Source: Paguma larvata
Taxonomy: Eukaryota; Chordata; Mammalia; Carnivora; Viverridae
DNA: 64,000 nucleotides
Assembly (NCBI GenBank): GCA_030068075.1
Contig: CM057833.1
Location: 43,977,587 to 44,041,586, forward strand
Direction of reading: 5' to 3'
The notes beneath the pieces are model-generated. The model was not told where the DNA came from. It saw only the letters and a list, made by a program, of their open reading frames with translations, and ran no database searches. Of this stretch, positions 41,732-52,739 are shown piece after piece. Within the stretch, counting starts at the first letter, position 1. Every line of letters begins with the position of its first letter. Made by a program: the position numbers and the translations under genes.

Positions 41732-42096
41732 TGAACGACTAGTCAGCTCAGACCGCCAGAACACAGCACCACAGAATGGGGGGCTTAAACAACAGAAACC
41801 TATTTTCTCACAGTTCTAGAGGCTGGAAGTCAGAGATCAGGGTGTCAACAGAGATCTCTTTCACTGGTAGACAATCACCTTCTCCTGTGTCTTCAGTGAA
41901 CACGCCCTTCCCTTCCTGTCCTATCCTCTTCTTCCAAGGACACCAGGAATATTGGATTAGGGTTCACCCTACTGACCTCATTTTAATTTAATTACCTCTT
42001 TGAAGGTCGTATCTCCAAATACAGTCATATTCTGATGTACCGGCAGCTAGGATTTCAACATATAGATTTCAAGGGAATACAGTTCAGCCTACAACA
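41732..42096 (-). mobile_element. MLT1-type MaLR LTR, antisense
   Basis: A complete solo LTR in antisense. It shows 'gggcttaaacaacagaaacctattttctcacagttctagaggctggaagtc', 'attggattagggttcaccctactgacctcattttaattt' and 'ctccaaatacagtcatattctga', ending 'agttcagcctacaaca'. These are diagnostic of MLT1. No internal viral region is present. Confidence 0.93.
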
Positions 42097-42175
42097 AATG
42101 GAATAACATTTGTAAATTTCTTCATGATGCCTGGCACACAGCAGGCACTGGCTAGATAGTAGGTACCATTGGCAT
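42097..42175 (+). repeat. MIR SINE, right part
   Basis: 'catgatgcctggcacacagcaggcactggctag' completes the MIR begun at 41575. Confidence 0.75.
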
Positions 42176-42259
42176 TGGCATCATGGGGAGGGATGGCAGG
42201 GCAGGTGACCACTAATTCTCCCTTACATGCTTTAATGGATAAACGGGGGCTGTGAGGTG

Positions 42260-42507
42260 CTAAATAAGGGGCAAAGTGTTTTTTTTTTAATGTCAATTTA
42301 TTTTTGAGAGAGAAAGACAGAGCATGAGTAGGGGAGGGGCAAAGAAGAGAGGGAGACACAGAATCCGAAGTAGGCTCCAGGCTCTGAGCTGTCAGCACAC
42401 AGCCCAATGTGGGGCTCGAATTCATGAACTGAGAGATCATGACCTGAGCTGAAGTCGGACACTTAACCAACTGAGCCACCCAGGCGTCCCTAAATAAGGT
42501 GCAAAGT
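42260..42507 (-). mobile_element. Cat-type tRNA-Lys SINE with 18-bp TSD
   Basis: Antisense full-length body 42278-42489. The flanks 42260-42277 and 42490-42507 match at 17 of 18 bases (ctaaataaggggcaaagt, with t for one g). Confidence 0.96.
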
Positions 42508-42590
42508 TCTAACCCTGCCCTGCCACCTAGATGACCTTGGCAATACCTAGATGCCTTCTCCTTGGTAACAACAAATGGGATGTACCCTGC
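42508..42590 (+). repeat. MIR-like fragment
   Basis: 'taaccctgccctgccacctagatgaccttggcaatacctagatgcc' resembles the MIR core. Confidence 0.4.
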
Positions 42591-43354
42591 ATCCCATAAT
42601 ACCTACGTTCCTTTTCTTCTTCTATAGTTGCATTGTGTAAATAGAAAAAAATAAATTCCCCAGCACTAGCCACGCCAATGGAAGAAGGCTAAGGTTCTGC
42701 TATTTTCAGAACCAGTCACACCAACACTCACCAAGGGCTCAGCTTCCTGCCGTTCCTCTGAATCTGTAGTTGAAACAACTCCAGAAAGCATTCTCTTCCT
42801 TACCTTTCCTCTCCTGCCCTACCCAGCAAGTGGGAGCCACATTTTTCTTAGAGGCAATCAGTTTTAATATTATCGGGCAAAGAAGACATAACTTAGAGAG
42901 CCATCCTGACAAGACTCAACCATCCCCCAGGTCACCGACTAGTATTTTAGGCAAGATTCATCCCTCTGGCAACATGCCTTGGCATGCCTCAAACAGCTAA
43001 CCTTCCAGGAGCAGGTGACAAGGTAACTTCTCATCTTCCTGCTTTCTTGGTGAGATGCTAAAGAGATTTTGTGGGTTTTCTCCAAAGACTATGTCAGCAT
43101 ACCGTTTTTGCAATCTGAGCCCACGCAGTTCCTAAAGACTGGCTTTAGTCTATTGTATTTGCTTCCTCTTTGAGTCCAGTCAAATCAAGATAGTGATGCC
43201 AAAGAGATGAGTGAGCAGAGGAGAGATGCTGAAATGGCACTTCGGCACAGCAGGAAAAACAAAATGGTTTTGAAAAGGTGCTAATTGATCTCTGGGCCAT
43301 TGAGGCCCTATCTGGGAGCTCCTTTTCCCCCCGTTCTGAGCCCCATATTTTCTG
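42591..43354. other. Unassigned sequence, no gene recognised
   Basis: No gene or named repeat is recognised. Confidence 0.4.
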
Positions 43355-43840
43355 TTGCTTTTAAAAATGACCTACGCATACTGAAGAAAATTTGGAAAAT
43401 AGAAAAATGTAAAGAACATACACATGTCCACGCGTATTTACATGTACACATACACGCAATCCGCTAGCCTATCATCTCAAGATATTGCTGAAATGATCAT
43501 TGATGTTGGAATGTATTTTATTCGTCTTCATGCTAAGTTGAAATCATACTAGAGAGAATGTTTTGTATCTTGTTTGGGGTTTTTTTTAGTTTAATTGAGG
43601 CATAATTGACATATATTGCTTGATTCAATTAGTATTTTATTGCAGGCTTCTTAAAAGAAACTTTAAGATCTGTATATTATCCATTGACATGGATACCATG
43701 TACCTTTGTTATTTAACCATTCTGCTGTGAATACTTAGGTTACTTCTGTTTTCTGGTTTATTATGGATGACTTTTCTTTTATTTGTAGGTCTGTTATAAA
43801 TAATGCTGCCTTGGACATCCAGGTACTTCATCCACCTTTT
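43355..43840 (-). mobile_element. L1M-type LINE fragment, tentative
   Basis: 'ttttagtttaattgaggcataattgacatatattgc' and 'aaccattctgctgtgaatacttaggttacttctg', then 'tgttataaataatgctgcc', recall the complement of ancient L1 3' regions. It is highly diverged. Confidence 0.5.
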
Positions 43841-44249
43841 TGTAAGGATCTATCACTGCCTTCATTTCCTACACTGTATTCTTGAAACAACCTTGAGAAT
43901 TAGGGGTATTCATATGGAGGAGATGAAGATCCCAGAAGCAAGTAATGGAACACAGTTTCTAAACCCAGAACTAGAGTGGAGCCCACTTCTTCAGACCCCA
44001 GGCCCCATGCCGATTCTACCACTCTGGGCTTCCTGCTACGAGGTGAATGCAGCAAGAAGCACGGACCATCTGACAACCACACCTCATCAGGAAGAACTGA
44101 AGGAACCAGGAATTCTGCACCTAGAGGAGAGAAGACTTAGAAAGCAAAGATTTCTTCCAACATCTGGCGGGACAACGGATTGCCTGATGCAAAAGCAAGC
44201 AAGAACATCTATGTGGAAATTAGAGATGATTTCCATTCAACGTGAGGAA
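43841..44249. other. Unassigned sequence within a 163-codon open frame
   Basis: The plus-strand open frame 43803-44294 begins in the L1M fragment and ends in a MIR. It matches nothing I recognise and is judged non-coding. Confidence 0.5.
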
Positions 44250-44462
44250 AATGTGTGGTGCCGTGGGTTTGACCTAATATGGACTCGAGTTTGAATTCCT
44301 GCTCCAACACTTACTGGTTGTGTGACCTTGAGCAAGTCACTTGTGTTCAATGAAACTCAATTCCCACAAATTTAAACCATGTACGGTTCATCGCAGGGTC
44401 GCTGTGCATTTAGAATACATTTTGGTGTATAACAGGGGCTCAAAAAATAGTATTATTTTTAA
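44250..44462 (+). repeat. MIR SINE
   Basis: 'gagtttgaattcctgctccaacacttactggttgtgtgaccttgagcaagtcactt', then 'cagggtcgctgtgcatttag' and 'aacaggggctcaaaaaatag', is MIR. Confidence 0.93.
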
Positions 44463-44574
44463 CACTTGATATAGCCATCTGACCCTGGAATGGGCCACGT
44501 TGGATGTTTAAGCAGAGTTGGGATATCATACATGGTAGAAACAGTCAGAGGCTGAACCAGGTGATATTTAAGTC

Positions 44575-44790
44575 ACATGGCAGGAAAACTGTGAGCCAGA
44601 GTTAAGAGCCCTGCAGGCAAGACCTTGCTCCATTACTTAGCATCCAAGGCATAAGGACAAATGACTTACCCTCATGAGGCCTCGGTCACCTCATTTATAA
44701 AAATGGGTAGAATAACAACGCACACCTCACTGGGCTACTGGGGCAGAGAAAGGAAGCTGTCGATCTGCGAGCACTCATTATAATTCCAAA
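44575..44790 (+). repeat. MIR SINE, diverged
   Basis: 'gccagagttaagagccctgcagg', 'ggcctcggtcacctcatttataaaaatgggtagaataac' and 'ctgcgagcactcattat' follow MIR. Confidence 0.8.
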
Positions 44791-45585
44791 ATTTTCCACC
44801 AAAGTCCACTAATTTTCTGACTATCCTTCCAACTCTATGACGTGATGACTCTCCCGGGGTTGCACAGAGAAAATAAACTGTGCTCCTGATACAGCTGCTG
44901 CCTTCCAGCCTCCACCACCCTTCACAGCAGGCCCTGCATTTTCCATAGCTGTTTCAAGTGAGAGCCGGCCAGGATGAGCAGAGCCTGCCTGCAGTTCAGA
45001 GGGGCTCATGGTGCTGCCCGTGGAACTGCCTTTCATCTCCCAGGAATGTCAGTGGTATTGACAGAGCAGATAGTGCCTTGCCTCCAGGACTGGGGCAGAG
45101 ACCGTGAGCACCTTCCTTCCCCAGCCCCCTCACCTCTGGGTATTGGATGCTCTCAGGTTCTAGACGGCTGACCCTTTGGGCTGGAATGCAGTGAGCAAGG
45201 CCTGACACATCTTCCATCAATTTCCTTGGGAAAGAAAGATCCCAGAGAGGCAGCCTGCGTTCATCCATCTGATCTCAGCCATCCCGGTGTCTCTGGGGTT
45301 TTATCTCTTCATCCATCGCAGAGACTGAGGTGCCCTTCGCTCAAATGTCCATTATGTGAGGCCAGAGATTCCTGATCCTCGGTGCTCTGACCTCCATCCA
45401 TCACGTAGAAATGGACAGGAATTGCATTCAGAGGAAGAGGTGGCTCATGACAACGTCACCCCATAAATTCTGATTAGGTGTCTTCTTAGCCAACATTAGC
45501 TTTCCTCCATTGAAAACTTGAGATTTATATCAATCCCCCATCAGTCTCCTTAAAGCAGAATTGGGCAGAAGAAAGCTCTGAGCAG
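44791..45585. other. Unassigned sequence, no gene recognised
   Basis: Nothing recognised. Open frames of up to 90 codons on the minus strand are unsupported. Confidence 0.4.
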
Positions 45586-45589
45586 AGGT

Positions 45590-45720
45590 AGACCTGATCA
45601 TAAATACCGGTTCTGGCATTTATTGGTGAAGTAAGGCAGGCTGTCAGGTAGATAAAATGAGAATGTATGTAAGACCTTAAGCCTACCGCCCAGGTCATAG
45701 AGCACACTATAAAAGTTAGC
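45590..45720 (+). repeat. MIR fragment with internal deletion
   Basis: 'cataaataccggttctggcatttattgg', then '...gataaaatgagaatgtatgtaagacc' and 'agagcacactataaaagttagctgttac', reads as a collapsed MIR. Confidence 0.5.
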
Positions 45721-45724
45721 TGTT

Positions 45725-45830
45725 ACTTAGCTGTTGTATCAGTTGCATGATCTTGGGTAATTCACCTAACTTTTCTGAGCTTCAGTTTCCTCATCTGAAA
45801 AAATAGATCATCTGTAAAAAGTGGCTGGGC
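45725..45830 (+). repeat. MIR fragment
   Basis: 'atgatcttgggtaattcacctaacttttctgagcttcagtttcctcatctg' is a strong MIR core, directly after another MIR. Confidence 0.88.
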
Positions 45831-45839
45831 AGAAAGCAA

Positions 45840-46025
45840 TAGGTTTCACACTCAGCAAGTTAGGGTCACTTTCTGCTTCTTTCCTTCAGCAAACTGGTTC
45901 CTTGCATGTTGTTTAAAGGAACCTCAGAGCTTCAGTTTCCTTTTCCATAAAGTATAAATAATAATACCCATTATTCGGGGTTGCTGGGAGAGAGAGATAG
46001 TATCTGGAAAGCTCCTAGCAAGAAG
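45840..46025 (+). repeat. MIR fragment, third in a row
   Basis: 'ctcagagcttcagtttccttttccataaagtataaataataatacccattattcggggttgctgggag' matches the MIR 3' half. Confidence 0.75.
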
Positions 46026-46435
46026 AACAACTATGACCTAATTCCTGATGGGTGACCAGTAGAACGATTACCACTTTGACCTTGAATGGCAGTGATTTAA
46101 ATTCGGCATCTGAAGCCCTTGCCTTCTTCAAAGAGTGGAAGAGTACAATAGCCAGCCAACCTCGCAGCAAGTAGATACTGAGGTAGACGCTGTGGGCGCA
46201 GCTGGTAGGCCACAGAAATTAAATCAGAACCAGGCTCAAATTACACAGGCAGCCACTAAGTGCTTTGCCGGGGGGAGGGCGGGGTATGATCCCTATCCCG
46301 TCTGTCCTTTCCAGTCTCCCCCTGCCCCAGTTCAGGAGTGGCTATTCCTCAAGACCCAAACGCATGGAACAGTCAAAATAAAATAGATTCTTGCCCCCTA
46401 GTTTTCGCTGCCTCCTCAGTCCCCGTATCTACTAT
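46026..46435. other. Unassigned sequence, no gene recognised
   Basis: An 83-codon plus-strand open frame (46135-46386) has no recognised domain. Confidence 0.4.
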
Positions 46436-46439
46436 GGTC

Positions 46440-46580
46440 ACGCCTCATCTAAAAGCAGCTTTGTCGTATGACTTTCAGTTTAAAGAGCTTCAGTGAATCC
46501 CTAACGTCTCCCAAATGAAGTTCAAATTCAAAGCCTAAAGTTAAGGTCTGCTAGAATTTTATTTATCCCAAGATGAGCTC
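46440..46580 (+). repeat. L2 LINE fragment
   Basis: 'gagcttcagtgaatccctaacgtctcccaaatgaagttcaaattc' corresponds to the L2 'cagtggcttcccatc...agaataaagtccaaactc' segment. Confidence 0.5.
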
Positions 46581-46781
46581 ATGGTACAGCGGGGCAGGGG
46601 GCTCTAGACTAGGAATCACACACATGTAGCTGAAGCCTGGCCCATGCCACAGAGTGCCTCAATCCTGTGGACATGTTTCCTGGAAGAAACAAGTGAGCAT
46701 CCTTCAGGTACTACGAGATAGGAGCTGGCGGAGGCACTTCTGCTTGGCATTCCAGGCATTTTCACCACAATGGCTGTGAAG

Positions 46782-47000
46782 CAGAGATTCTTTTTTTTTT
46801 TTTTTTAATTTATTTATTTTGAGAAAGAGAGAACTTCCTCAAGGGGCAGACAGAGAGAGAGAAAGAGAATTTCGAGCAAGTTCCATATTGTCAGTGTGGG
46901 GCTCAATCCCATGAACCGCAAGATCATGACCTGAGCCAGAATCAGAAGTCGGTCACCTAACCGACTGAGCCACCCAGGTGTCTCAGATACAGAGATTCTT
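46782..47000 (-). mobile_element. tRNA-Lys SINE with 11-bp TSD
   Basis: Antisense, body 46793-46989: a long T-run, AG-rich tract, and a head ending 'gagccacccaggtgtct'. Perfect cagagattctt flanks it at 46782-46792 and 46990-47000. Confidence 0.95.
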
Positions 47001-47085
47001 CTTGTCCCTGTTTTGCAAATGTGGGACAGAGCTCAAAACCAAGCAACACAGATAGAGTCTCTGGGCCTACTTCCCAGCGTAAGAC
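47001..47085 (-). repeat. MIR fragment
   Basis: 'gtccctgttttgcaaatgtgggacagagctcaaaaccaagc' resembles the antisense MIR core. The SINE next to it may have split it. Confidence 0.5.
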
Positions 47086-47464
47086 AGGGGGGCCCTGGGA
47101 ATGCCTCTCCATGGGAAATAGGAGGGCTCCCCCCAAACATCATGAGATTCGGGGCTTTTGCCAACATCACCTCAGCTTGAGGGTTGGTACTCTTTCTGGC
47201 CTCATCTTCCTTTTTTCTTATCTGTGGCTAAGCCATAGAGACCGGCACAGTGTCTGGAAATAGCATGGACTTAAAATCTGCAAATAATTTTGAAGACTGG
47301 ACTCATCACCAGGTTCCCATGATGAGCAGGCAACTCCCAGCCAGCCTCAACTAGAGCCGACCTCCTGATTTATACATTCTCGAAGCTCCACTGAATTCAC
47401 GGTCAGCTCATACAACTATACCCAGCAGGAACACAGAGGCGGTGGCATTCAAGAGGGTAAGAAT
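47086..47464. other. Unassigned sequence
   Basis: No gene or repeat recognised. Confidence 0.4.
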
Positions 47465-47465
47465 T

Positions 47466-47670
47466 ATGTCTAATGAGGGGAGCCTGGGTGGCTCTTGTTT
47501 TCAGCTCAGGCCGTGATCCCAGGGTCATGGAATCAAGTCCCATGCGGGGCTTCGAGATGGGTGTGGAGTCTGTTTGGGATTCTCTCTCTCCCTCTGTCTC
47601 TGCCCCTCCCCTGCTCATGCTCACTTTCTCTCAATAAATAAACATTTAAAAAAAAAAATGATGTCTAATG
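47466..47670 (+). mobile_element. tRNA-Lys SINE with head deletion, 10-bp TSD
   Basis: Body 47476-47660. The head jumps from 'gcctgggtggctc' to 'ttttcagctcagg', losing part of the A-box region. Perfect atgtctaatg flanks it at 47466-47475 and 47661-47670. Confidence 0.94.
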
Positions 47671-48357
47671 TGCTCGTCAGCCCCCTGCCCCGCTGTACCA
47701 TGAGCTCCTCTCGGGACTCAGAACTCCTGAAGCACTGGACCGACGTGCACTGCCGTGGCCACAGTGTCCTAGGCTGGCGCCATTTCTGACTCAAAAGGGT
47801 CTGTGTGTCCCTCAAGGCTTGGGCTATGTGCGCAAGTCTTCAGAAAGCTTTGTTTCTTGTCAAGAACTAAACTGATATTTTTCCTGGAATAGGTTTTGGA
47901 AGGAAGCATGATTGCTGATTAAATATGAAGTGGTTTGAAACCTCAGTGTCTCTCTGAATAACGTAATGTGTACTCCTGACGACCAGGAAGGGGTGCCAGG
48001 GCTGTCTCCTCACAGTTATTTACGTGTCCAGGGCTCCAATACCCGCTTTGGAAGTTGTTGCAGTGACCCTCTTTGGGTTTGACGCCCCAAAGGGATCCGT
48101 GTCCTGAAGTGGCCTGAGGGCTGGGAAGGAGGATTGCTGTCCCCAGAGCTATCATCTCTGCTGGCTGCACTCCCCACACACACTCCCCCCACCGTCCCCT
48201 GTGCTGCGGAGAGCTGGCTGCACTGCTCTGTACCCATGGGAGGAGGCAGACATATACACAGTCTGCCACCATCTTAGCTTGGGGCCAGGAGACCCTGACC
48301 TGTGATGCTCCAGAAGGAATCTGGAAGCAGGTGGAAAGAAAAAGAAAAGCTTTGAGC
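47671..48357. other. Unassigned sequence, no gene recognised
   Basis: Minus-strand open frames of up to 138 codons (47943-48359) are unsupported. Confidence 0.4.
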
Positions 48358-48602
48358 AAAAGGGCATCCTAGGGGCACCTGGGTGGCTCAGTCGGTTGAC
48401 CCTCTGACTTCGGCTCAGGTCATGATCTCGCGGTCTGTGAGTTCAAGCCCCACGTCGGGCTCTGTGCTGACAGCTCAGAGCCTGGAGCCTGCCTAGGATT
48501 CTATGTCTCCTTCTCTCTCTGCCCCTCCCCTGCTCATGCTCTGTCTCTCTCTGTCTAAAAAAGATAAAAATAAAATAAAAATAATAGTAAAGTAAAAGGG
48601 CA
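48358..48602 (+). mobile_element. Cat-type tRNA-Lys SINE, consensus-like
   Basis: Body about 48373-48593. Its head and central segment are almost identical to those of the copy at 24030-24236. Flanking 'aaaagggca' occurs at 48358-48366 and 48594-48602. Confidence 0.94.
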
Positions 48603-48634
48603 GGTAGGAGGAAAAGGGGACTTCTTTTCTGCCA

Positions 48635-48783
48635 TGCACTGTGCTGGACGACTTCCTCTCCATTATCTACTTTATTCCTCCTACCACTCTTGTGAGGAAG
48701 GTATAATCATGCTCATCTCACAAGTAAGAAGACTGAGGTTGAGAGTGCTGGAGTGCGTGCCCATGGGCACACATGCAGTGGAA
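48635..48783 (-). repeat. MIR SINE, interrupted by SINE
   Basis: 'ccactcttgtgaggaaggtataatcatgctcatctcacaagtaagaagactgagg' is antisense MIR. It is cut by the next SINE. Confidence 0.85.
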
Positions 48784-48902
48784 AGAACCAGGGGGCCACC
48801 TGGGTGGCTCAGTCCACTAAGCATCTGACTCTTGGTTTCGGCTCAGGTCATGATCTCATGGTTTAGGAGTTCACGCCCCGCGCTGGGAAGCACCCACTTG
48901 GG

Positions 48903-48937
<35 letters not shown>

Positions 48938-48971
48938 CTCTCTAAAAAAAAAAAAAAAAGTTAGAACCAGG
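48784..48971 (+). mobile_element. tRNA-Lys SINE with 9-bp TSD
   Basis: Body 48793-48962: a tRNA head, a shortened middle, (CT)n at about 48908-48934 and an A-run. Perfect agaaccagg flanks it at 48784-48792 and 48963-48971. Confidence 0.94.
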
Positions 48972-49719
48972 CAACAGTCAAGACTGGTCCTCATTTCCCA
49001 TTCCCTTACACTGTCTCACTGACGATGAGTCCCAAAGTCTGGATCCCTTTCGAACCCCACCCCTCACCGGTCTGTGGTCTGGGATCTGAGGCAGCAAGAG
49101 TCTCCTAGGTTTATAAATATGAAACAACGGAGGCCCATCAGACCAGTCTCTACATAGGGGAGAGACAACCTGGCTCCTGGTGGGGTTATAAATTAATACT
49201 GTTTAAGTAGCTGGCCCTTCAGCTGTCTTTATATAAGGAAAATATCTCAGAAGACACCCAAAGAGTTTTGTCGGTTACTAGGAAGAGGCTGGGAGGGAGA
49301 GTGGGATGTAGGAGTGTTTGGGAGAAGCAAGAAGCTTCAAGAAATCCTTGGAAAGTCCCTGAAACAGCTCACGTAGCCACCACCTCACTCAGCCACAGCG
49401 GGAAAAGCACAGGTGATGTGGGCTCGTGTGATGGGATTCTGGGGACGTTATTACCAGGCCATCACCCTCAATTTCTTCACCCCCAATGTCCATGCCCGTG
49501 ACACCTGCAAGAGCTGGGGCTCGCAAATATCAGTCCTGGGACACCAGTTACAGGAGAGTCTGCGACAGACTAACCTTGAGAAAGGGAAAAAACCTAATTT
49601 GTTGCAGACCAAATGAATACCCATATTCAATAAGAAAAGTAACAAATACTGCAGTACTTTTTTAACCGACTAATAAGAAATAATAACAATAAATAGGAAA
49701 CTAAGGACAAATACAAACA
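48972..49719. other. Unassigned sequence, no gene recognised
   Basis: The first few dozen bases may be the rest of the split MIR. The remainder is unassigned. Confidence 0.4.
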
Positions 49720-49985
49720 GTGATAACTGTGGCCAACATTCCCAGAGCTTTTCCTTCATACCTAGGCTCCAGTCCCTCTTTGCATGCCTTATGGTTGTGA
49801 ATCCTTATAGCAACCTGATAAAATAGTTACTATTACTATGTTCACGTCACCATTTCGGCCCCCTGAGGCTCAGAGAGGTTGAGCAACTTACACAAAATCG
49901 AACAGCAGGTAGCTGGCAGATGGGGAATCTGAACCTATGTCTGTGACCCAAATGCTCTGGTTGCTCTCCATTAAACCATGAGGAC
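49720..49985 (-). repeat. MIR SINE, essentially full-length
   Basis: 'ttatagcaacctgataaaatagttactattactatg', then 'ccctgaggctcagagaggttgagcaacttacacaaaatcg' and 'tgctctggttgctctcc', follow the whole antisense MIR. Confidence 0.95.
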
Positions 49986-49994
49986 TCCTGGAAG

Positions 49995-50150
49995 AATTTC
50001 AAGAATTTCCCAGTCTTTCCCCTTACTAACTGTGCCACCTTGGTCAAGGCATGGAGCCTCTCCAAACCTCAGTTTCCTTATCTGTAAAATGGGGTTGTAG
50101 GAGGACCAAGAACGTTAGATCTGTTCGCGTACTTAGCTGGTCATTCCGCA
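49995..50150 (+). repeat. MIR SINE
   Basis: 'cttactaactgtgccaccttggtcaaggc' and 'aaacctcagtttccttatctgtaaaatggggttgtaggagg' give plus-strand MIR, facing the MIR just upstream. Confidence 0.9.
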
Positions 50151-50715
50151 ACCACTCGTGGGGCTCCCCTGACATATTAGGCACTGACATTCTGGGACTT
50201 GGGAGAGTCTCTGCCAACAAGGGCCAAAGATATCCATGCAACTAACCAAAGGCAGCGTGCTAAGCATTATTAGGAAACTGTGTACCCAGTGACACCGGAT
50301 AAATGTTCAGGGTTCTCAGGAACCTTACGGGATAAATTAGTATTACTGCTGTTCATTGGGACATTAAAGGCCCTTCTGAGTCTCCCTCCCTTCAGATCCC
50401 ACGTTCCCCAGATGAACACTTGGACCAACAGAATTTGTAACTGCAGCTGGTTTCAGAACTTGCAACACTATGGACTTTCTTTTTTTTTTCTTTCTTTCTT
50501 TTTTTTTTAACCCTCCAGAAGCCGAGAACTTGGAAAATCCCAAAGGTGACTCAGAGACTTTCAGGGAAAGTGATAGAAGCCGAAGCCACTAAAGCTTCTG
50601 GACTCTACCCACCCTGCAGCCTCCCCTCTCCCCGTGCAAAGCTGGCCGGAATTGAATCCCACAGACCTTCTCACTGCCCGCGGCAGCTGAGGGACGATAC
50701 CCTGCGGGATCTACT
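50151..50715. other. Unassigned sequence with a T/CT run
   Basis: A pyrimidine run of T and CTTT units lies at 50474-50508. No SINE body is attached to it. Confidence 0.45.
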
Positions 50716-50719
50716 CATC

Positions 50720-50865
50720 CAGGCTCCACCTGCCGCTCAGCCCTGTGTCAATTGTGGGTCCCTGGGCAAGTCCCTCCAAGGTCAATGTCCTCTTCCACAA
50801 AGTGGAGATAGATTCTCTACCCTCTTTTCCTCATAAGGCTGCTGTAAAAACTCGACAGGGAAGTA
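50720..50865 (+). repeat. MIR fragment
   Basis: 'tgtgggtccctgggcaagtccctccaagg', 'tcttccacaaagtggagatag' and 'cataaggctgctgtaaaaac' match MIR. Confidence 0.75.
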
Positions 50866-51044
50866 CAGTATTGTGCAACGATTTACCGGTAAGAAAGAAT
50901 CCATTCATTCTCTATTTGTTGCGCATACATTGTGTGTCACAAGCTGACTGTAATATCGAAGATGTACTGGGTACTAATTCCAGGTCTCAAATTAGTTAAT
51001 AATTCTACATTACATTTAATATATTAAATTTGTCAATACATATT

Positions 51045-51245
51045 TTTTAAAAGCTTAGTTTTACATATATTAACTAATTCCATTCTCGTAACAAGCCTGT
51101 AGGTATGTATTTTCTGTATCCCCGTGTTGGGTTAAGTGGCCTGTTATGGCTACACAGACGTGGCTGGGGAGTGAAGAACTGGACTCTGAACCCAGGCAGG
51201 CTAGCTCCAGACTCCGTGTTCCTAACCTTTCACTACTTCCCTCTC
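51045..51245 (-). repeat. MIR SINE
   Basis: 'attaactaattccattctcgtaacaagcctgtaggtatg' and 'ggactctgaacccaggcaggc' give antisense MIR. Confidence 0.85.
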
Positions 51246-51247
51246 CC

Positions 51248-52055
51248 CGGGGGCGAGACACGGTTTCTGCCTCCAGGAGGTTCACAGTTGAGTAGGAAGG
51301 AGACGAGCCTGCAGACAATGACAGTACAGTATGATACTGCTTTGATGGGGGCCGGTTCTGACCGAGCCTGGGGGGATCAAGGAAGGCTTCTCGGAAGAAA
51401 CGGATATGGAGTAACAGAGCGAGAAAGCCCCGGGGTGAGGAGGAGGCTGGTGTACGTGAGTAACGGAGGAGGCCAGGGGAGAGATCCACTGGGATGGACC
51501 GCACAGGGCCTTGTAAGCCCCGTACATGTCAGGCAGGGTCCCAGCAGGAGAGAGCGGCATGCCTCCACGGTTTAAGAAAAGCTTAAGAAAGGAACTTCAC
51601 ACAAAGTGTGCGCAGGGTCTAGGAGACTGATGGCAGATGCTCTAGCGCTCATGGGTCAGCATCACCACCTGCAGCCTGAAGGGATGAGAGGAAGGAGGAG
51701 GGTACAGGACTGTGGCAGGGGCTGTGGCCTGTGGTCGAGGGGCACAGCCCTCCATGGGAAGCTGGCAAGAAGGAAGCAGGAGGTAAATGCTCTGACCACG
51801 CTCTCCTCCCCTCCCACCTCTTGGAGCTTCGTGGGTTGAACCCAATGGAAACACACAGCCTTGTCATGGGATTTGTTATTAATCCTGGGGGCCACGGGGA
51901 CACTATAGTGGTACCATCACTATACTAACTGAGTATCATTCTAAAAGAACAGATCACGGCGTGAAGGAGAAGGAAAGTAGCACGCGGGGGCTGGAGGCAG
52001 GAAGGCCAGTTAAGAGGCCACAGCAGGTGTCCCTGCGGAGACGAGTGGGCCTGGC
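51248..52055 (-). repeat. L2 LINE, long antisense segment
   Basis: 'ctgcctccaggaggttcacagttgagtagg', 'caaggaaggcttctcgg', 'cgcacagggccttgtaagcc' and 'ggaggcaggaaggccagttaagagg' follow antisense L2 over 0.8 kb. They overlap the 156- and 144-codon open frames, which are therefore not genes. Confidence 0.8.
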
Positions 52056-52329
52056 CCACAGCAATGTCGTTTAGCATAATGAGATTCTGATAGGTCATTA
52101 GGGAAGGCCTTCCCGAACCTCAGGAAATTGCATATCTTTCTTCTTCCTCCTCTCCTACACGCACACCTCACGTGCACCCCCACGGGTACCGAGCCACATG
52201 CCCGGGTGCTGTCCCCAGCTGCATCCTCTGGTCCTCTGGCTCAGATTCCACTCACGCTTGCCGGGCATCCCCAGGAGAGCTGACACTGTGACGCTGTGTG
52301 GTTTCTTTCATACCCGCCGCAGATCTACG
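52056..52329. other. Unassigned sequence
   Basis: No gene or repeat recognised. Confidence 0.4.
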
Positions 52330-52470
52330 GTCCGGCACTCTGTTTTCGTCTTATAGACGAGCAACATGAGGGTCAGACAAATCCAGAGCCTCCCTCTGGG
52401 TCCCGCGGCAAGTAAGCAGCAGGGCCAGGACTGGGAGCCAAGTGTGCCTGGCCCTGGGGCCCTGACTGCA
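52330..52470 (-). repeat. MIR fragment
   Basis: 'tctgttttcgtcttatagacgagcaacatgagggtcagac' and 'ggcaagtaagcagcagggccaggactggg' are antisense MIR. Confidence 0.75.
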
Positions 52471-52549
52471 GAGCAGACCACCTCCTCTCCCCCTCCTTTC
52501 TCCGGCCCCCCCCTTTTCCCTGCCAGGAGACCTCTGAGTCTTACACTCT

Positions 52550-52568
52550 GACCCCCCCCCACCCCCCG
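52550..52568 (+). repeat. C-run
   Basis: Two long C-runs separated by a single A. Confidence 0.9.
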
Positions 52569-52739
52569 GTTTCCTCAGTGAGAGGCATCATTCCCTGCGG
52601 AGTCCTCGACAGCAAGATCTGGACGGAAAGTCATCTTCCTGCTGGCACGGGAACCCTGGTGCACCACAGGGCCCCGCAGCGGCTCTGCTCCACCTGTGCT
52701 CCGAAACGGAGGGCATCGCCTGCTCTCGGGTGGGTGATG

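Noticed and set aside
43803..44294. 163-codon plus-strand open frame
   Set aside because: It starts in an L1M fragment, ends in a MIR, and has no recognised domain.
51070..51575. Overlapping 156-codon (+) and 144-codon (-) open frames
   Set aside because: Both span a MIR and an antisense L2. Long frames on both strands of the same repeat are chance.
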